In this document: positions 5,579-8,610 of the stretch, in pieces | Numbering within the stretch: the stretch's first letter is position 1 | How the letters are laid out: the number at the start of each line of letters is the position of its first letter | Assembly: GCA_002347285.1 (NCBI GenBank) | Contig: DDXW01000028.1 | Span: 13,491 to 22,100 of the forward strand | DNA: 8,610 nucleotides | Reading direction: 5' to 3' | Origin: Rhodocyclaceae bacterium UBA2250 | GTDB lineage: Bacteria; Pseudomonadota; Gammaproteobacteria; Burkholderiales; Rhodocyclaceae | Program-made: the position numbers and the translations under genes | Notes under the pieces: generated by a model | What the model was told of the DNA's origin: nothing | The model's input: the letters and a program-made list of their open reading frames with translations, nothing else | Database searches by the model: none

Positions 5579-6286
5579 ATGACACAGCATACCGAAAACC
5601 GCATCGACATCCCCGCCCTGCTCGCGCGCCTGCCGCTGTTCCAGGAACTGACTGCGGAACAGGTCGCCCACATCGCCGCGCAGGCCCGCGAAAAGCGGCT
5701 GGCCAAGGGGGAGATGCTGTTCCAGAAGGGCGATCCCTCGCGCGGCTTCTACGTGGTCGTGTTCGGCCAGCTCAAGCTCGCCTTCCCCTCCTCGACCGGC
5801 AACGAGAAGGTGGTCGATATCCTTGGCCCCAAGCAGAGCTTCGGCGAGGCGGTGATGTTCATGGACCGCCCCTACCCCGTCTTCGCCGAGGCCATTTCCG
5901 ACACGCTGCTGCTGCATGTCGCCAAGGACACCGTGTTCGACCTGCTGCAGAGCGACCCCTCGTTCGCCCGCCACATGCTGGCAGGCCTGGCGATGCGCCT
6001 GCACTCGCTGGTCCAGGACGTCGAATCCTACTCGCTGCGCTCGAGCGCCCAGCGCGTCATCGGCTACCTGCTGCAGCATTGCCCGAACGAAAGCAATGGC
6101 AGCTGCGAGGGGAGCATCGACATCACCCTGCCGACCTCGAAACAGATCATCGCCTCGCGCCTCAATCTGACGCCGGAAACCCTCTCGCGCATTTTCCACG
6201 ATCTGGCCGAAGCGAAGCTGATCGCCGTACAGGGCAAGCAGATCACCATCAACGATCTCAAGCGGCTGCGCGAATACGATCTCTGA
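5579..6286 (+). CDS. Dnr-like Crp/Fnr-family regulator without Fe-S cysteines
   Basis: This is a 235-residue transcription factor. The sensor barrel spans about residues 20-120, including FGEAVMFMDRPYP (88-100), which closely resembles the corresponding stretch of Pseudomonas Dnr. A dimer helix spans about 122-160, and a winged helix-turn-helix about 180-230 has recognition motif PETLSR (199-204). The E-xx-SR pattern predicts binding to the same TTGAT-N4-ATCAA-type sites as Fnr. The N-terminal cysteine cluster is absent (only C168 and C176), so an oxygen-labile cluster is unlikely. Dnr proteins respond to NO through heme; I infer the same class but cannot see the ligand residue with certainty. 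A strong ribosome-binding site sets the start. Its last 29 bp overlap the convergent membrane-protein gene. Alternative: another Crp/Fnr subgroup sensing a different signal. Confidence 0.85.
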   Translation: MTQHTENRIDIPALLARLPLFQELTAEQVAHIAAQAREKRLAKGEMLFQKGDPSRGFYVVVFGQLKLAFPSSTGNEKVVDILGPKQSFGEAVMFMDRPYPVFAEAISDTLLLHVAKDTVFDLLQSDPSFARHMLAGLAMRLHSLVQDVESYSLRSSAQRVIGYLLQHCPNESNGSCEGSIDITLPTSKQIIASRLNLTPETLSRIFHDLAEAKLIAVQGKQITINDLKRLREYDL

Positions 6287-7544
6287 AATCGCGGTAAACC
6301 CGCACCGCGGTCACCAGGTTCGCGGCGAGCCAGAGGCAGTCCAGCGCGAACGCCAGGCCGGCCGGCCGCGCCAGCAACGGAAACCACACGGCCGCCAGCA
6401 GCAGCACGAGCGCCGCCAGATGGGCATAGAGCTGTTGGCGCATCCTGCGCTCGGCCAGCATCTGGTTCATCGTTGGCGGCAGGACGGTCATGCCGCCGAG
6501 CCGCTGCAGGTGCAGCCAGTTGAGGAACGGCACGATCTTGTAGAGCATCCCGTTGATCGCCGTGACGAACACGCCGACCAGCGCCAGCACGCCCAGCCAG
6601 ACGGGCGCGCGCGCATCCTGGCCGAACTGCGGCACGGCCGCGAACAGCAGGGCAGACGCGACGATGACGAGCAGGCACACCATGGCGGTGCGGAAGAACA
6701 GCAGGGTCGCATCCTTGACCTTGCGCCGCCGGCGGAATTGCAGGCGCAGCGTTTGCACGGCGAACGCGCCGGCCACCGCCAGTCCGGCGAACAGGATCGC
6801 CATGCGGATTTCCGCCGGAAAACCGAGCAACTGCAGCGTCCACAGGATCAGGACGAGCATGAGCAGCAACGGCACGCCGCGCGCCAGCCAGGCCGGGTAG
6901 GCCGGAGTCAGCTGGAACATCGGCACGACGAAGTAGGAAACGCCGGCCAGCAGCACCAGCCCCCAGCCGCCCAGCCCCCAGCCGGCATGGATGTCGGTCA
7001 GCGCCAGCAGCGGCCATTGCGCGCCGCTGGCCAGGCCGGTCGCGAGCGTCGCGCCGAGCGCCACCGTCACGAGCAGGCCGATCATGGCGATGCGCAAGGC
7101 GACGATGGTCGGCCCCTGCGCCGGCGTGCGCCAGACCGCCGCGCCGACGACGATGCAGAAGACGCCGAGAGCCGCCACGAAGAGATGCGCGGCGCCGAGG
7201 AACAGCGCCGGCCGGTAGCTGAGGAAAGCGGCGACGAGCAGGCCGGCGGCGACGAGCAGCAGCGGATGGACGATGCCCGCGACCAGGCGCGGCCGCCAGA
7301 TGTTGCCGCCCGCCGCGACGGGCACGAACTGCAGGAGCGCGCCGCACATCGCCTGCAGCATGAAGCCGACCACCAGCAGATGGGTCGCGGCGAGCGCGGC
7401 GGGCATCCAGCGCGATGACAGCATCTCGCCGCCCTGCCAGAGCAGCAGGAGGCCGGCGGCGATGCCGAACAGCGGCGCGGTCAGGAAGAAACGGAACGGC
7501 ACCGATATCGGCGGCGCCTGTTCGAATGAAAGGTTCGGGTGCAT
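6258..7544 (-). CDS. Polytopic membrane protein, uncertain family (NnrS or heme-copper-oxidase subunit I-like)
   Basis: This is a 428-residue inner-membrane protein with roughly 12 hydrophobic segments and one strongly basic cytoplasmic-type loop (RRRRKVK, residues 271-277). Histidines in or near membrane segments stand out: H55 (ATHLLVVGF), H93 (VHPLL), H120, H186 (TDIHAGWG), H345 (LNWLHLQ) and H375. The THLL-GFM-Q-GALLQ-PV pattern (54-76) recalls NorB/CcoN-like proteins and NnrS, but I see neither the HH pair nor the HxH motif of active heme-copper oxidases. Heme or metal binding is therefore possible but unproven, and I assign no gene name. The ATG at 7544 lies 21 bp after the DUF2249 stop, with a poor ribosome-binding site, so it is probably the last gene of the hemerythrin operon. 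The 3' end overlaps the dnr-like gene. Confidence 0.8.
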   Translation of the reverse strand: MHPNLSFEQAPPISVPFRFFLTAPLFGIAAGLLLLWQGGEMLSSRWMPAALAATHLLVVGFMLQAMCGALLQFVPVAAGGNIWRPRLVAGIVHPLLLVAAGLLVAAFLSYRPALFLGAAHLFVAALGVFCIVVGAAVWRTPAQGPTIVALRIAMIGLLVTVALGATLATGLASGAQWPLLALTDIHAGWGLGGWGLVLLAGVSYFVVPMFQLTPAYPAWLARGVPLLLMLVLILWTLQLLGFPAEIRMAILFAGLAVAGAFAVQTLRLQFRRRRKVKDATLLFFRTAMVCLLVIVASALLFAAVPQFGQDARAPVWLGVLALVGVFVTAINGMLYKIVPFLNWLHLQRLGGMTVLPPTMNQMLAERRMRQQLYAHLAALVLLLAAVWFPLLARPAGLAFALDCLWLAANLVTAVRVYRDFRDRIRAAA

Positions 7545-7565
7545 CGCGCGAAGACAACCCTGCAG

Positions 7566-7811
7566 CTAGGCGCGCTGGATGCGGATTTCGTGCGTGCCGT
7601 CCTCGCGGACCCGCTCCTGCCAGACGTAGCCGTTCTTGCGCAGGACGTTGAACAGCGGCAGCGGCTGGCAATAGAGCAGCATCACGAGTTCTCCATCGGG
7701 AGGGATCGTGTCGAGCGCGGCGAGCGCCCGCTCCAGCGGTTCGGGCGGCTGCATCTCGCGGCCGTCGATCACCACGACGTTGCCGGCGTCGGTCGCTGGA
7801 GCGCCGCTCAC
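7566..7811 (-). CDS. DUF2249-domain protein
   Basis: This is an 81-residue soluble protein that is almost entirely a DUF2249 domain. It has the opening VVVIDGREMQPPEPLER (residues 12-28, with D16 and R18), the ELVMLLYCQPLPLFNVL strand-helix unit (41-57), and the closing GTHEIRIQ strand (72-79). The fold is related to small SirA/TusA-like proteins, and the function is unknown. Family members recur beside hemerythrin, nitrate/NO and denitrification genes. C48 sits where I recall many relatives having Arg or His, so a thiol role is possible but speculative. The start is a GTG that overlaps the hemerythrin stop in the sequence GTGA (7808-7811), implying translational coupling. Confidence 0.9.
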   Translation of the reverse strand: MSGAPATDAGNVVVIDGREMQPPEPLERALAALDTIPPDGELVMLLYCQPLPLFNVLRKNGYVWQERVREDGTHEIRIQRA

Positions 7812-8254
7812 GCTGACGCCAGCCTTTCGCGCAGCACCGGACCGAGCGAACCGGCCTGGCCGGCCAGGCTGCGGTCGATCATCGGGTAGAGGATGTTCTC
7901 CTCCTTCATGTTGTGCTGCTGCATCAGGATCAGCAGGGTTTCGGCATCCCCCGCGAAGGCCTCCCCGTCCTGCTCCCGCATGGCCTCTTCCATCCGCGCG
8001 ACCAGTTCGCGCATCTGCGCATGTTCGTAGCGCATCATCTGGGTCGGTCCGCCGGTCATGCCGGTCGCGGCCTCGAAGGCGGGAAACAGCACCTCCTCCT
8101 CGGTGCGGAAGTGCGTCTCGAGGTCGCCGTGGAACGCGCCCAGCGACATCTTCGCGTGCGCCCAGTCCTTTTCGGCGGCGGCGGCCTCGGCATCGGCGAA
8201 GAGCTCATCGCAATGCTTGTGATGATGATGCATCGGATCGGTCAAGCCAGACAT
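7808..8254 (-). CDS. Hemerythrin (HHE) domain protein
   Basis: This is a 148-residue soluble four-helix-bundle protein expected to hold a non-heme di-iron site that can bind O2 or NO. Likely ligands lie in the four helices: H14 after an unusual HHHHKH run (9-14), H42 and H48 with E52-E54 (FHGDLETHFRTEEE), H78 (YEHAQM), and H114 with E118 (QQHNMKEENILYP). The domain fills the protein, with no attached signalling module. I chose the ATG at 8254 because the frame continuing to 8467 would overlap the promoter and the upstream gene. An AAGG 11 bases upstream is a moderate ribosome-binding site. An FNR box lies upstream at near class-II spacing. The gene overlaps the DUF2249 gene by 4 bp. It may scavenge O2 or NO, or protect iron-sulfur enzymes; which one is not visible. 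Confidence 0.93.
   Translation of the reverse strand: MSGLTDPMHHHHKHCDELFADAEAAAAEKDWAHAKMSLGAFHGDLETHFRTEEEVLFPAFEAATGMTGGPTQMMRYEHAQMRELVARMEEAMREQDGEAFAGDAETLLILMQQHNMKEENILYPMIDRSLAGQAGSLGPVLRERLASA
7854..7869. repeat. 16-bp perfect palindrome inside the hemerythrin gene
   Basis: GCCTGGCCGGCCAGGC equals its own reverse complement. It encodes part of the C-terminal tail (about SLAGQAG), so codon bias for GC-rich Leu, Ala and Gly codons may explain it. Confidence 0.85.
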
Positions 8255-8279
8255 AGGGGCGTGTACCTTGGTTCGGGGG

Positions 8280-8328
8280 AAGGCCCGATTGTCCCTCCGC
8301 GCGACAAAACCGCCTTGATGCGGGTCAA
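8280..8328 (-). promoter_or_regulatory. Putative FNR/Dnr-dependent promoter of the hemerythrin operon
   Basis: The box at 8315-8328 reads TTGAT-GCGG-GTCAA on the plus strand, nine of ten matches to the FNR/Dnr consensus. On the minus strand GACAAT (8293 to 8288), four of six matches to the -10 consensus, follows after 21 bases. This is one base tighter than ideal class-II spacing and predicts a start near 8280-8281 and a leader of about 26 bases to the ATG at 8254. The box begins ten bases after the stop of the upstream gene. No plus-strand gene lies to its right in the window, so the hemerythrin operon is the only evident target. Whether Fnr, the Dnr-like protein or both act here cannot be told from the half-sites. 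Confidence 0.72.
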
Positions 8329-8337
8329 ACCTTCGAT

Positions 8338-8610
8338 CTACCCTTTCACCAAGCCGATTTCGAGCTGGGCGAACCAGTCGATGAAACGACGCACCTGCTC
8401 GCCCCGGTAGATCGCCCCGTGCTGGGGGCACATCATCTCGATGTCGAGCTGGCTGACGCGGGCGCACCAGTCGCGCTTGGCTTTCTCGGAGCCCATCCAG
8501 CGCCGGTGGAACCCTTCCGCGTGGCGGATGTGCCGGTCGAAATCCTCGACGAACAGCCCGTTCTCGCCGGGCGGCAACAGGGCAGCGCCGATGTCGCCGG
8601 AGAACAGGAT
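8338..8610 (-). CDS. Flavodiiron-like metallo-beta-lactamase (ODP) protein, C-terminal 90 residues
   Basis: The 5' end lies beyond the right edge; 90 codons and a TAG are visible. The opening LFSGDIGAA carries the Asp (residue 6 of the fragment) that bridges the two irons in flavodiiron proteins. MCPQHGAIYRG carries the late His ligand (fragment residue 64). The protein ends 26 residues after that His, so no flavodoxin domain follows, unlike true flavodiiron NO/O2 reductases (FprA, NorV). Electrons would have to come from a separate partner, or the protein may act as a sensor or hydrolase. It is upstream of and collinear with the hemerythrin gene, with an FNR-box promoter between, so the two may be transcribed separately. 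I am sure of the MBL-fold family, less sure of the ODP subgroup because the HxExD motif is outside the window. Confidence 0.8.
   Translation of the reverse strand: MLFSGDIGAALLPPGENGLFVEDFDRHIRHAEGFHRRWMGSEKAKRDWCARVSQLDIEMMCPQHGAIYRGEQVRRFIDWFAQLEIGLVKG

Noticed and set aside
5540..6199. 219-codon minus-strand open frame
   Set aside because: It is antisense to the dnr-like gene, with no recognisable domain.
6420..7418. 332-codon plus-strand open frame
   Set aside because: It is antisense to the membrane-protein gene and Gln/Arg/His-rich without motifs.
6064..7671. 535-codon minus-strand open frame
   Set aside because: It is the wrong frame over the membrane protein and reads as Arg/Ala-rich low complexity; the 428-residue frame shows real membrane helices.
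8236..8249. TTGACCGATCCGAT on the minus strand as a further FNR box
   Set aside because: Only the first half-site fits and it lies inside the hemerythrin coding region.
8255..8467. N-terminal extension of hemerythrin to 8467
   Set aside because: It overlaps the FNR-box promoter and the upstream MBL gene and adds no hemerythrin sequence.
1..8610. CRISPR arrays, insertion sequences, tRNA or rRNA genes
   Set aside because: I saw no spaced direct repeats, transposase motifs, terminal inverted repeats or RNA-gene signatures, and coding sequence fills almost the whole window.

Overview
The window is GC-rich, densely coded DNA from what looks like a facultatively anaerobic or denitrifying betaproteobacterium, most likely of the Rhodocyclales (Azoarcus/Thauera/Dechloromonas type). 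This placement rests on protein style, the hemN-fnr arrangement and the mix of Fnr, Dnr-like, hemerythrin and DUF2249 genes. It is an inference, because there is no rRNA or tRNA to anchor it. I found no mobile element, CRISPR array or RNA gene.

Left block (1-4254, minus strand): read in the direction of transcription, the order is hemN (anaerobic coproporphyrinogen III oxidase), a DsbD_2/SafE-type membrane protein, a single-domain rhodanese, and a CopA-type Cu(I) P-type ATPase that runs off the left edge. Gaps are 11-40 bp, so this is probably one operon. A near-perfect FNR box (4352-4365) lies at exactly class-II spacing from a -10-like hexamer before hemN. This predicts oxygen-limited expression of heme synthesis together with copper handling.

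Middle block (4396-6286): fnr, with all four cluster-ligand cysteines, is divergent from hemN. It is followed by a convergent SirB2-family membrane protein, which is itself divergent from a second Crp/Fnr regulator that lacks the cysteines and resembles Dnr (NO-responsive). The fnr and sirB2 stop codons abut inside a 14-bp palindrome. The dnr-like gene overlaps the next convergent gene by 29 bp.

Right block (6258-8610, minus strand): in transcription order there is the C-terminal end of a flavodiiron-like metallo-beta-lactamase (ODP) protein, then a second FNR-box promoter (box 8315-8328), then a hemerythrin-domain protein, a DUF2249 protein overlapping it by 4 bp (GTGA), and a 428-residue polytopic membrane protein of uncertain family. 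Two di-iron-type proteins, an FNR box and a nearby Dnr-like gene suggest an O2/NO-handling module. The membrane protein and DUF2249 are its least understood parts.

Together the window reads as a low-oxygen adaptation locus: Fnr senses O2, the Dnr-like protein probably senses NO or another diatomic gas, and the flanking operons supply heme, export or allocate copper, and deal with O2/NO through di-iron proteins.
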